Below are positions 46,365-54,484 of a stretch of 57,645 nucleotides of DNA, piece after piece. The stretch's first letter is position 1; every line of letters starts with the position of its first letter. The notes below the pieces were generated by a model that worked only from the letters and a program-made list of their open reading frames with translations, did no database searches and was not told the origin of the DNA. The stretch is from Nitrospina sp. (GTDB taxonomy: Bacteria; Nitrospinota; Nitrospinia; Nitrospinales; VA-1): contig JABHBK010000041.1 in NCBI GenBank assembly GCA_018673915.1, positions 1-57,645 on the forward strand, read 5' to 3'. Position numbers and translations under genes: made by a program.

Positions 46365-46682
46365 TTAAGAGAGCAAAAAAAAACTACTATCCGTTTGGAA
46401 ATTTCGGTAATTATGGCTATGTAAAATATCGAAACTATTAAAATGAGGAAGCATGCCCATACTCATGGAATAGCGCATTACCTTGAACTGATGGCGAAAC
46501 CTGAATACGGATACCTGCTCAAAATTTTCATGAGGAGCCAGATCAGGGTCAACATCGGAGTAGGTGGTATAAACCGGGGAGTGAATGCCTCTTTCTTCAA
46601 GGCGATTGGAAATTTGAAATGCCTGATTGGTCGGCCCACAAATGTAGGGTAAAAAAGTTTCTATGGTACGTAAGACTTTCAA
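46365..46682 (-). pseudogene. GT4 glycosyltransferase, N-terminal part of frameshifted gene
   Basis: The N-terminal 105 residues (MKVLRTIETFLPYICGPTNQ, then FDILHSHNYRN), matching the N-terminal Rossmann domain of GT4 enzymes. The frame ends at TAA just after the run of nine T (minus strand) shared with the C-terminal part. Inserting one T in the run (T10) restores one continuous product of about 375 residues. Either this is a sequencing error, a true mutation, or a phase-variable gene. The ATG overlaps the DUF2304 gene stop by four bases. Confidence 0.8.
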
Positions 46683-47077
46683 ATTTGCTCCAGACCGGAA
46701 GTGCCTGTTTGCCAGGGGGGTTGGTTAACTTTCTCTTCCAGCGCTTTTTTTTCGTGATCCAGGATTCCAATATGTTGGGTCAGGGTTCGCACTTGTTTGG
46801 TCAAAGCGGAAATGCGAATAGAAAAATGCAGACAAATGACCATGAGAAATAGAAGTCCGAAAAAGAATAAGGTTGAGGTAAATAAAGTGGCTCCAACCAG
46901 TCCTGAAACCCATTTTATGGCACCTTCAGAAACAGATAGGATAAGCATTGAAGTTCCGGTGAGCAGCCATCCCATTGAGTATTCCTCGCTCAAGTGCTTT
47001 CTTCGAACTAATTCGAAAACATATGCGACCAGAAAAACACATATCAAAATTGAGATTATTTGAATTCGTGGGGGCAT
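46679..47077 (-). CDS. DUF2304 membrane protein
   Basis: A 132-residue protein with three hydrophobic segments (about 5-22, 35-55 and 62-85) and a charged coiled-coil C-terminus. The pattern RRKHLSEEYSMGWLLTG is typical of DUF2304. These proteins are often encoded next to a DPM-synthase-like GT2 gene, as here (47081, three bases away), and probably assist it on the membrane. Confidence 0.82.
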   Translation of the reverse strand: MPPRIQIISILICVFLVAYVFELVRRKHLSEEYSMGWLLTGTSMLILSVSEGAIKWVSGLVGATLFTSTLFFFGLLFLMVICLHFSIRISALTKQVRTLTQHIGILDHEKKALEEKVNQPPWQTGTSGLEQI

Positions 47078-47080
47078 GGA

Positions 47081-47896
47081 TTACCTCTTGGGAGATTTTC
47101 TTAAAAGGGTTACAAAAATTGAAAGAAACATTTTAAACACATAGTAAACTGTTTTGTGCCCGTGATGCATGGATTCTTTGTCTGGGCTAGCGTGCATGGT
47201 TACCGGGATTTCTTTTATTTTAAATCCACAGCGATTCATCAAAATAATAAAGTCTGCATCCGGATAATCGGGAGGGTAGTTATCGCTGGCGATAAACTCG
47301 ATAGCGCGTCCCTTTAATGCCTGAAATCCTGAAGTAGGGTCGGTTACTTTTTGTCCACAAAACAGAGACGCAATATTTCCAAATATAAACATACCTGCAT
47401 GGCGGGCGAGAGATGTTTTATAGGAGTCTTTACTTAAAAAACGGGAGCCGATTACCACATCGCAATTATCCTTCTGAACTTCCTCCATCAGGTCTTTAAT
47501 GTTTGCAGGGTCATGCTGACCATCAGAATCCATTTGTATTACGATGGAAAAATTATTTTTTACGGCATATAAAAATCCAGTTTGTAGGGCAACGCCATAG
47601 CCTGAATTGTAAGGCAGGGAAATGACCTTGGCATTGTGCTCTCGAACTATTTTCTCTGTGTTGTCAGAAGAGCCGTCATCAATCACCAATATAGGAATTC
47701 CGGGTGACTGTTTTTGGATGCCCTCAAGAACCGCGCCTATATTTTTTCCTTCATTGTAGGCCGGAATGATGATCAGGGTTTTAGGTGGTTGGGTCAAGGG
47801 CTCCTGGGACGAAAAGGTTTCTAAATCATCCTTCTGGATAGCTGCTGTCTCTTTGTGTGTCTCTGATTTGAAAGTTTGGTAACTAAGAGTTTTCAT
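47081..47896 (-). CDS. GT2 glycosyltransferase, polyprenyl-phosphate sugar synthase-like
   Basis: A 271-residue GT2 enzyme. After about 35 unusual residues (Thr/Lys/Glu-rich) it has TLIIIPAYNEGKNIGAVLEGI near 38, LVIDDGSSDNTEKI near 70, and the DXD in MDSDGQHDP near 122; SRHAGMF... and GFKIKEIPVTM follow. This is the polyprenyl-phosphate mannose/glucose synthase type. It lies three bases upstream of the DUF2304 gene. A start 35 residues later is possible. Confidence 0.87.
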   Translation of the reverse strand: MKTLSYQTFKSETHKETAAIQKDDLETFSSQEPLTQPPKTLIIIPAYNEGKNIGAVLEGIQKQSPGIPILVIDDGSSDNTEKIVREHNAKVISLPYNSGYGVALQTGFLYAVKNNFSIVIQMDSDGQHDPANIKDLMEEVQKDNCDVVIGSRFLSKDSYKTSLARHAGMFIFGNIASLFCGQKVTDPTSGFQALKGRAIEFIASDNYPPDYPDADFIILMNRCGFKIKEIPVTMHASPDKESMHHGHKTVYYVFKMFLSIFVTLLRKSPKR

Positions 47897-48154
47897 TCAC
47901 AGGGGATCTTTCAAGTAGGCACAAAATGAAAAATCATTTAAGAGTCAGCCAGATGCCTTCGGGATGTTTGTAATCCAAAATACAAACTGTCCACGAATTG
48001 GGGCCGAACCGTTTAATATTGGTGTATACAACATATAAAACGGTTATTACGGAAATAAACTTGACCCATAATCCAAGTATATTTTATACGAAATATAACC
48101 CCTTGTAAACACATGGGTTGCGGGTCTTGGTCGATCGTGGGTGTGCTTCGAGGA

Positions 48155-48514
48155 TTAGGACGAGGAATGCTGCATTTTTGACAGCTTGAAGGTGTCACGG
48201 ATACGTGCTGAAAGTACCCGTAGAAGAGGCATCAGGGCTTGCGGGTTAGTTTGTTCCAGAGAATGGAAGCATTCCTGAGTGATCAGGGATACTTTGCTTT
48301 TTTCCAAGGAGATAACGGTTGCTGACCGGGGCTGGTTGTCAATAATTCCCATTTCTCCGAAAATATCTTTTGCCTTGAGAATTCCCATGACCAGCTTTTT
48401 CCCATTATGTATTCTCGATACTTCAAACTTACCCTCTTCAACGAGATAAGCACAATTGCTGTCGCTGCCTTCCTCGAACACCACTTCTCCGGAATTAAAG
48501 TTTAAAATTTTCAT
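48155..48514 (-). CDS. Single cyclic-nucleotide-binding domain protein
   Basis: A 119-residue protein made of a single cNMP-binding domain: GEVVFEEGSDSNCAYLVEEGKFEV, then the phosphate-binding cassette GEMGIIDNQPRSATV, then the hinge helices. There is no DNA-binding helix-turn-helix and no effector domain. It lies 15 bases downstream of the two-domain protein on the same strand, and the two probably work together. Confidence 0.85.
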   Translation of the reverse strand: MKILNFNSGEVVFEEGSDSNCAYLVEEGKFEVSRIHNGKKLVMGILKAKDIFGEMGIIDNQPRSATVISLEKSKVSLITQECFHSLEQTNPQALMPLLRVLSARIRDTFKLSKMQHSSS

Positions 48515-48529
48515 ATTCGTAATCTCCTT

Positions 48530-49357
48530 TTAATGAAAATTATTAATTGCTACCATTTTGTTTGCGGGACTGTTTTTGCTTGAAGGGTCCCTCTGGTTCA
48601 ACTTAGCGATGGTAGCTCTTAATCTTTCCGTAAACGATTTAATAAGTTTGATCATAAAATGCGAGTTAAACTTTTTTAGATAATCGAACCGAGGTCTTTC
48701 AATGACCATGCATTTAGTATTTTCCAAGGCAACAACGGTTGCGGATCGGGGATATTTATCGATCAGGCCCATTTCCCCAAACATGGCATGCGCGCCTAGT
48801 TCTTGAACCAATGATCGTTTACCCAGTGAATCTTCCCTGTAAACTCCGACACTGCCAGAGTTAATGATGTAGGCGCAATCGCTAGGCTGGCCTTCTTGAA
48901 AAATAGTTTCACCGTTACTAAAGGTTTGATAATTTGAAGAATGTTGGCCATATCCCTCCTTGTAGGAGGTGTCAAAATCGCGCCGCCGCACATCTTGCCC
49001 TCTTAATTTATCTTTTAATAATTTTGTGGTTTGGCGCAATCGTTGCGATAAAGTTTCAAGTAGTGGACTTAATGACAAGGGTTCCTTTTCCATTAAATGA
49101 TGAAGTGTCTTTGAGGTGATGATGGATAACTGGCAATCCTCAAGAACATAGGCTGTTGCAGTTCGAACATTCTCATCGATCAAGGCCATCTCCCCAAAAA
49201 TGGAATCCTTATTTAATATAGCCAAAACCTTGTGTTTTCCATGCATGCCCTTACCCGATATAATCGCAATCTTTCCCTCGTCGATCATGTAGGCAGAATT
49301 GCCCGGATCGCCTTCGGTGAAGATTAAATCATATTTTTTGTAATGAACTTTCTTCAT
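48530..49357 (-). CDS. Protein with two cyclic-nucleotide-binding domains
   Basis: A 275-residue protein with two cNMP-binding domains in tandem (about residues 1-120 and 145-265). Cassettes are GEMALIDENVRTATA and GEMGLIDKYPRSATV, both with the conserved Glu and Arg. Neither an HTH nor an enzyme domain is visible. Possible readings are a sensor/adaptor for cAMP or c-di-GMP, or part of a larger complex. It is directly upstream of the single-domain protein. Confidence 0.85.
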   Translation of the reverse strand: MKKVHYKKYDLIFTEGDPGNSAYMIDEGKIAIISGKGMHGKHKVLAILNKDSIFGEMALIDENVRTATAYVLEDCQLSIITSKTLHHLMEKEPLSLSPLLETLSQRLRQTTKLLKDKLRGQDVRRRDFDTSYKEGYGQHSSNYQTFSNGETIFQEGQPSDCAYIINSGSVGVYREDSLGKRSLVQELGAHAMFGEMGLIDKYPRSATVVALENTKCMVIERPRFDYLKKFNSHFMIKLIKSFTERLRATIAKLNQRDPSSKNSPANKMVAINNFH

Positions 49358-49579
49358 GGAAACTCACCATCCTTTTGTTAAATAAAAGTTTTTTCTTAGA
49401 TTCTCCGATCTCATTTGGACTTTCAAACTTTGAGTCGGATCTTCTAATTACTAGTATTTGCAATTAGTAGGCCAAAAATGGGCAACATAGGACGATCATT
49501 CGCAAATATAGGTAAACAAAGAGATTTTTTGTGTTAAAATATTTTTATATTTGGAGGGCTGTGGATAAAAAGATCAAAT

Positions 49580-49609
49580 TTAGATAAATATATTAAAATA
49601 TTTATCTAA
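49580..49609. repeat. AT-rich 12-bp inverted repeat downstream of LOG gene
   Basis: TTAGATAAATAT, six-base loop, ATATTTATCTAA. On the minus strand it lies 20 bases after the LOG stop codon and is followed by ATTTGATCTTTTTATCC, so it may act as a weak terminator. Its symmetry could also serve as an operator. Confidence 0.4.
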
Positions 49610-49628
49610 TTTGACGATTTGGAGGGGA

Positions 49629-50660
49629 TTAAGCTTGGTTGATGGCTTCAATCAGTTGATTAAGCCTGCCGTATGCAGATTTATTAAAATAAAGGGATAA
49701 ACGAGGCAATTCTGGATATTCATTATTTTGCAATTCCTGTTTATGAGGCGGGGTGGATTGAAGGGAGCCTTTCACTACAATATCCTGAAACTCGGTATTC
49801 AACGTTTTTATAAGGTCGAGGGGAAGAGGTTTGGTGAGCCTCAAAACAGTCAAATCACCGATATAGCGCAATGAATGAAAAACCTTGTAGTAATTGGTAA
49901 TCCGGTCTATAGCTTCCTGGCTTGAGCGTGCCCGGTATATAAAACTTAAGTCATTCTCGATAGCGTACCCTTTTTCAATGACTGCCGAACGGATAAAGTT
50001 CATCCAATGGTCCCAATAATTGTCACCCTCATGATCCAAAAGAACAATAGGGCGGGGCATACACTTCCCAGTTTGAAACAAGGTGAGGTTCTCGAATCCT
50101 TCATCCAGAGTTCCAAATCCTCCTGGTAATAGGACGGTGGCGGAAGATTCTTTGATGAACATAAGCTTGCGGGTAAAAAAGTACTTGAATTCAATCAGGT
50201 GAGGGTCGTTTTCAATGTAGGAATTAGCCGATTGCTCAAAAGGCAGCTTAATATTCAGTCCGAAGCTTTTCTCTCGCCCGGCACCCCGGTTAGCCGCCTC
50301 CATGATTCCATTTCCTGCCCCAGTTATTACCTGATAATTTTTTTTGACCAGTCCTTGTGCAAGCTCTAATGCAATTTCATAATTGGGATGGGAATCGCTA
50401 ACTCTAGCGGATCCAAAAATTGCGACCTTGCGCTTATTACGATGCGGTAAAAACAGCGTTAAAGACTTGCGCAACTCGTGCAACGTCTTATGGATAAGCT
50501 TATGATCGCCAAGGTTCGGATTTTTTCTTCCAATCAATGCGAGATCAGTGAATATTTTTTCAAACATTTCCGCTTTGGCACCAGGACCCATCAGTTGTGA
50601 GAGTTCCCTAATTAAAGCCTCAATGCGGGGATGATTCAGTTTGCTGTCTTCATCTTTCAT
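49629..50660 (-). CDS. LOG-family (TIGR00730-like) protein
   Basis: A 343-residue protein with the LOG/lysine-decarboxylase-like fold: KVAIFGSAR near residue 85, QVITGAGNGIMEAANRGA near 115, and the PGGFGTLDE motif near 178. Short members hydrolyse cytokinin riboside monophosphates; this is a longer version with extra N-terminal (80 residues) and C-terminal (80 residues) parts, so the substrate is uncertain. Confidence 0.82.
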   Translation of the reverse strand: MKDEDSKLNHPRIEALIRELSQLMGPGAKAEMFEKIFTDLALIGRKNPNLGDHKLIHKTLHELRKSLTLFLPHRNKRKVAIFGSARVSDSHPNYEIALELAQGLVKKNYQVITGAGNGIMEAANRGAGREKSFGLNIKLPFEQSANSYIENDPHLIEFKYFFTRKLMFIKESSATVLLPGGFGTLDEGFENLTLFQTGKCMPRPIVLLDHEGDNYWDHWMNFIRSAVIEKGYAIENDLSFIYRARSSQEAIDRITNYYKVFHSLRYIGDLTVLRLTKPLPLDLIKTLNTEFQDIVVKGSLQSTPPHKQELQNNEYPELPRLSLYFNKSAYGRLNQLIEAINQA

Positions 50661-50986
50661 ATTCGCCTTTATTGATGAATGGAAATTGTTTTACACTCTT
50701 CCTTTCAAACAGGAGATAGTGGGTTGAAAGGGTCCTGCAGATTCTAAAACAAAAATTAGTGGAAGCAAATGTTTTCATACGCTGAATAGAATTGTTACAA
50801 TCACTACTAGCCGCAAGGGCAACTGGCAAAAGCTTTTCAGGTCGGGGGAAATTCGATGTTCACCAACCCCCCAGTACCCCGGGAGGGGATTGGGAAAAAG
50901 CTTCTTGGGCCGAGATAACTCTTGGTTTGCCAGTAAAATCCATTGCTTACAGGGCTCAGCGTCACGCTGGGTGGAAGGAATTTTTT
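50661..50986. other. Intergenic region with element B
   Basis: A 326-bp region upstream of the twin small membrane proteins. Its 3' half is element B (50847-50970), described separately. The rest is AT-rich and shows no ORF or RNA gene that I can support. Confidence 0.45.
50847..50970 (+). repeat. Paired intergenic element, copy B
   Basis: Shares the ordered blocks GGAAAT..TGTTC..AACCCC, CCCCGGG, AAAGCTT, ACTCTT and CAGCGTCACGCTGG with 18430-18555. The final block is CAGCG-TCA-CGCTG, an inverted repeat. It ends 16 bases before the start of the first small membrane protein gene. Confidence 0.45.
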
Positions 50987-51184
50987 ATGAATGATAAGGT
51001 ATTAATTATTTCAATTCTCAGCCTGCTGGGGATAGGTATCCTTGCAGTATTTTTCATTGCGGTGCCTTGGCTCGTCAATTACGCCCTGCCAAACTGGAAG
51101 GAATCTCTTTTAGATAGTGGAATAGTAATCATTGCTGTGGCTCTTTTTGTGTATGGGTTTTATATGAATACCAAAATGCATTAA
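50987..51184 (+). CDS. Small two-span membrane protein, twin 1
   Basis: A 65-residue protein with two hydrophobic segments (about 5-31 and 42-59), joined by a short loop containing PNW. AAGGA lies nine bases before the ATG at 50987. Family unknown. It is exactly as long as the next gene's product and aligns with it without gaps (about 21 identical residues by eye, including VPW, PxW, D and YGxYMxxK), so the two are tandem paralogues. Confidence 0.6.
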   Translation: MNDKVLIISILSLLGIGILAVFFIAVPWLVNYALPNWKESLLDSGIVIIAVALFVYGFYMNTKMH

Positions 51185-51204
51185 TTGTGCGGGTATCCTA
51201 TTTT

Positions 51205-51402
51205 ATGGACGAAAAAAAATTAGCTTTAATAATTGCAGGTCTTCTGATCCTGGGCTTTTTTTCCCTGTTCATAATTATTGTTCCCTGGTTCAACTGGGCA
51301 CGGCAACCAGATTGGGGGGCGGTAGCTATCGATAACCTTCTTATGGTTCTAGTGGGTGCCGCGATTGCATATGGAATTTATATGGGATCAAAAACCATGT
51401 AG
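51205..51402 (+). CDS. Small two-span membrane protein, twin 2
   Basis: A 65-residue protein (MDEKKLALII...) with two hydrophobic segments and the loop PDW. It lies 20 bases after twin 1. I choose the ATG at 51205 over the GTG at 51187 because it gives the length and N-terminus of its twin. Function unknown; the pair might form a hetero-oligomer or a small accessory subunit. Confidence 0.6.
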   Translation: MDEKKLALIIAGLLILGFFSLFIIIVPWFNWARQPDWGAVAIDNLLMVLVGAAIAYGIYMGSKTM

Positions 51403-51423
51403 AAAAATATTTATCATTCCTAC

Positions 51424-52206
51424 CTACGCCTCAAACCGCTTTATCCTGAAAAGGATTAAAAATAATATTCCAAGACTGATCAGAGTTCCCAGGCAACCCA
51501 GGAAGATTTCTTCAATATAGAACGTTACACCGAGATTAAAGACGAGCACTCCAAAATACAACCCTGGTCCAAGTAAAGCCGATGGTTGGTAGTGAGGGTT
51601 GAAAGGAATTTTTGAATCCAGACAACGGTCCAGAATAGCAAAACATGACAGTGTCACTCCTGCCACAAAAATCCAGCCAGCAAAATTAGTCAGAGGGATG
51701 TGAAAATACTCCCCTTCTTCCTTGTAAAAATAAATTTTTCCGAGAAACCAGCGGTCTCCTAAAAAGGCGGCCGGGTCAATAATAACATCCAGCAGCATGC
51801 ACAAGATGGCAGCCGAGGCAATGACTCGGATTGAGTGTTTCAGAGGTTGAATGTTGCCCAGGCGAATATCCCATCTGTTTTTTACAAGAGGAGCCCAAAG
51901 CAAAAGACTCACCGTATAACTAACATAAATTAAAAATGAGAAGGATAGGGAATCCATGAACGGCACGTTGCTGATCCATAATTCCTGATCGCGGGTGGTT
52001 TCAATATAGGTGTAAAATCCAAATGGAAATCCGTTTCGAGTTGAAGAGTACTCGCAGAGAAAAGCAATCAAATAGGCCAACACCGTAAATAAAAGGGATC
52101 GAACCACCCCCATGTTGAGAATAGCAACTACAAGATAAAACGCGAGAAAAACGAATACATAGGGTCTCAGGAGAACGGTGCCCCATAAAAGAGAAATTAT
52201 TTCCAT
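51424..52206 (-). CDS. Carotenoid biosynthesis protein, CruF-like
   Basis: A 260-residue integral membrane protein with about seven spans. The segment EYSSTRNGFPFGFYTY near 48 and the following VPFMDSLSFSFL match the carotenoid biosynthesis family that includes CruF (hydratase acting on acyclic carotenoid ends) and the C50 hydratases. The ATG overlaps the hpnA-like stop by one base (TAATG), so the two are coupled. The exact carotenoid product is unknown. Confidence 0.82.
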   Translation of the reverse strand: MEIISLLWGTVLLRPYVFVFLAFYLVVAILNMGVVRSLLFTVLAYLIAFLCEYSSTRNGFPFGFYTYIETTRDQELWISNVPFMDSLSFSFLIYVSYTVSLLLWAPLVKNRWDIRLGNIQPLKHSIRVIASAAILCMLLDVIIDPAAFLGDRWFLGKIYFYKEEGEYFHIPLTNFAGWIFVAGVTLSCFAILDRCLDSKIPFNPHYQPSALLGPGLYFGVLVFNLGVTFYIEEIFLGCLGTLISLGILFLILFRIKRFEA

Positions 52207-53192
52207 TAGTAAGCTTGGTTTTCCTTAAACCATTGCACAGCCTGCCTCAGGGCGTTATCGACCGGGTTTTGTGGCAGGCCCAGTTCCCGGATCGCTTTCG
52301 AAGGATCAAAATACATAAAATATTTTGCCATTTTCACACCTGCAAGAGGAACTGCAGGCGGTTGGTGGGTAATATTGTCAGATGCCCATTCACAGGCCAG
52401 TCCGGCTCCGTAGGCAACCCAGTAGGGCATCTTTATTCGGGGTGCTTTGAGGCCGGTCAGAGCTTCAAGAGTCATAAGGATTTCTTTAAGAGACATGTTT
52501 TTGTTACCGAGGATATACCGCTCACCAAGCCGGCCTTTTTCTTCTGCCAGAATATGTCCACGAGCGCAATCGGCAACGTCAATCAGGTTGAGTCCCGTAT
52601 CAATGTAAGCGGGCATCTTCCGGTTCAGGAAGTCTTGAATTATTTTCCCTGTCGGCGTGGGCTTGATGTCCCGGGGACCAACAGGAGTGCTTGGGTTCAC
52701 AATGACGATCGGAAGCCCCCGATCAAACATTTCATGGGCAACCTGCTCTGCTTCATATTTGGAAAGTTTGTAGTCATTGCAAAGCGTGGCGGGGTTCATG
52801 GGTTGATCTTCATTTGCGGAACCGCCATCCTCAGAGAGACCTATGCAACCGACGGTGCTGGTGTAAACGACTTTTTCAATACCCATTGCCAAAGCGGTTT
52901 CAAGAATGTTGCGGGTTCCTTGAACATTGATGTCGTAGATCAATTTTTTGTCCCGGCTCCAAAGGCTGTAGTAGGCCGCAGTGTGGTAGAGGGTTTTACA
53001 ACCTGTTAAGGCAGACTTTAAGGATTCCCGGTCTCGCAAGTCACCATGCGTCACTTCGCAATCGAGGTCATCAATATTGCGCGTGTCAGAATTTTTGCGT
53101 ATCAGGAGTTTTGGATTGCGTCCATTTTTAAGTAGTTCCCGAGCCAAAGCTGAGCCCAGGAACCCGGTTGCTCCTGTAACCAAAGTGGTCAT
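52206..53192 (-). CDS. hpnA: Hopanoid-associated sugar epimerase HpnA-like
   Basis: A 328-residue extended SDR. LVTGATGFLGSALAREL at the start binds NAD(P); the catalytic region is NDYKLSKYEAE near 137; and VNPSTPVGPRDIKPTPTGKI near 168 is the hallmark of hopanoid-associated epimerases. The role would be on a sugar head-group of hopanoids. It is coupled to the CruF-like gene, linking two terpenoid end-modification steps. No squalene-hopene cyclase is in the window. Confidence 0.85.
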   Translation of the reverse strand: MTTLVTGATGFLGSALARELLKNGRNPKLLIRKNSDTRNIDDLDCEVTHGDLRDRESLKSALTGCKTLYHTAAYYSLWSRDKKLIYDINVQGTRNILETALAMGIEKVVYTSTVGCIGLSEDGGSANEDQPMNPATLCNDYKLSKYEAEQVAHEMFDRGLPIVIVNPSTPVGPRDIKPTPTGKIIQDFLNRKMPAYIDTGLNLIDVADCARGHILAEEKGRLGERYILGNKNMSLKEILMTLEALTGLKAPRIKMPYWVAYGAGLACEWASDNITHQPPAVPLAGVKMAKYFMYFDPSKAIRELGLPQNPVDNALRQAVQWFKENQAY

Positions 53193-53281
53193 GTTTTTCC
53201 AGCGTGATGGAGGGTATTAGAAGAGGTGGTTTCTTTCCCCTTAACTTATTTGTTACGAAAAACTGAGAGTAATCAGATCGA

Positions 53282-54319
53282 TTAAATGAAGACCTGAATA
53301 TCAGCTTTATTCCCCAGATCCTCTACATATTTAGTAAAAAGTTCCCGGGTTTTTTTCTTTAACAGAAGATTCATGATATCCGTTTTAGTTTCTTCAAATG
53401 GGATCAACTTGCTGGGAATAATCTCGTCAAGTTTGAGGATATGATAGCCAAACTGACTTTGAATAACTCCACTGGTTTCCCCTTCTTTGAGCTTTAGCAT
53501 TTCTTTGCCGATTTCAGGAATGGTGCTGTCGGGGTGAAGGTCACCCAGGTAACCTCCCTGCTCTCGGGAAGCCTCGTCTTCTGAAAATTCTTTTGCCAAT
53601 TCCGCAAAATTCCCACCGGCTTTCACTTTGCGGAGGAGGGAGTTGATTTTCTCTTTTGCTTCTTCATTGATCATCTTTGTAAGGCGTGCAGCCTTTTTTT
53701 TGCTGGCCTCATCCTCCGCTTCTCCCGAAGGTTTAACAGTCGCTAAATGGATGTGGTTTACCCGGTACAAAACGGGTTTGGTGAAGCGGGATTTGTTATC
53801 CTTGTAATATTTTTGGGTTTCTTCATCGTTGACATCTACTTTTGGAGCAATTTCCCGACGCATCAATTCGTCTTCCAGCAAGGTTCTGTGTATTTTATTT
53901 TTCAATGCCTCAATGCTCATATGTTGAAAAGCCAGGGCCGTCAGAAAGCCTTCATGGCTGGGAAACTGATCCTCTATATTTTTGATCTGCGATTCTACTT
54001 TTTCCTCGGTAATGGTGATACCCAGAGACTTGGCCTTTTGTACCACTAATTCCCGCCCAACCACTTCTTTAAGCAATTCACGGCCGATGGTGGGTTCGTC
54101 CATGGGTTTTACTTCTTTCCCCATTTGCCGGGCACGGATTCGAAAAGCAAATAGCTCTCGTTCCAGGATTTTGGAAGTTACAGAGACTCCGTTTACCTTA
54201 GCGACCACTTTGGGAACAGGTTTTCCATTCAGGGTAAAGGGTTTTTCTTTTGCGATCAGACCTGAAGGTAAGACAAGGGCATAAAGAAAAAAAATAAAAA
54301 TTAGAATTTTTCGAGTCAT
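53282..54319 (-). CDS. SurA/PpiC-type periplasmic peptidyl-prolyl isomerase
   Basis: A 345-residue exported protein. A signal peptide (residues 1-23, cleavage near GLIAKE) is followed by a SurA-N-like chaperone domain (about 35-165: VVAKVNGVSVTSKILERELFAF) and a parvulin domain (about 180-320: YRVNHIHLAT, FAELAKEFSEDEASREQGGYLGDL, GVIQSQFGYHILKLDE). It helps fold outer-membrane proteins. It lies between hpnA and the porin gene on the same strand, a natural neighbour for its likely client. Confidence 0.88.
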   Translation of the reverse strand: MTRKILIFIFFLYALVLPSGLIAKEKPFTLNGKPVPKVVAKVNGVSVTSKILERELFAFRIRARQMGKEVKPMDEPTIGRELLKEVVGRELVVQKAKSLGITITEEKVESQIKNIEDQFPSHEGFLTALAFQHMSIEALKNKIHRTLLEDELMRREIAPKVDVNDEETQKYYKDNKSRFTKPVLYRVNHIHLATVKPSGEAEDEASKKKAARLTKMINEEAKEKINSLLRKVKAGGNFAELAKEFSEDEASREQGGYLGDLHPDSTIPEIGKEMLKLKEGETSGVIQSQFGYHILKLDEIIPSKLIPFEETKTDIMNLLLKKKTRELFTKYVEDLGNKADIQVFI

Positions 54320-54438
54320 AGGACTTTATATGAAAATTTGTGAAACTGCTTTGGTTGAAATAAATAACTCCAACGCTGAGGTATGAATCATATTATACCT
54401 TATCAATGCTGGAATGAAGCTGGATGGTGAATCAAGGC

Positions 54439-54470
54439 AAAAAAAAACCCCCGGCCCAAAGGCCGGGGGG
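54439..54470 (-). terminator. Strong Rho-independent terminator of porin gene
   Basis: On the minus strand CCCCCGGCC, loop TTTG, GGCCGGGGG, then nine T (54439-54447). It begins about 15 bases after the porin stop codon and would end that transcript before the SurA-like gene. Confidence 0.9.
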
Positions 54471-54484
54471 TAAAGAAAGGTAAC

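Noticed and set aside
49580..49609. Definite terminator after the LOG gene
   Set aside because: The inverted repeat is clear, but it is AT-only and the T-run is not adjacent, so I list it only as an inverted repeat.
50821..50960. Possible c-di-GMP (GEMM) or other known riboswitch upstream of the small membrane genes
   Set aside because: None of the conserved GEMM segments is present; the order of hairpins does not match any riboswitch I can recall. Kept only as an unnamed repeat element.
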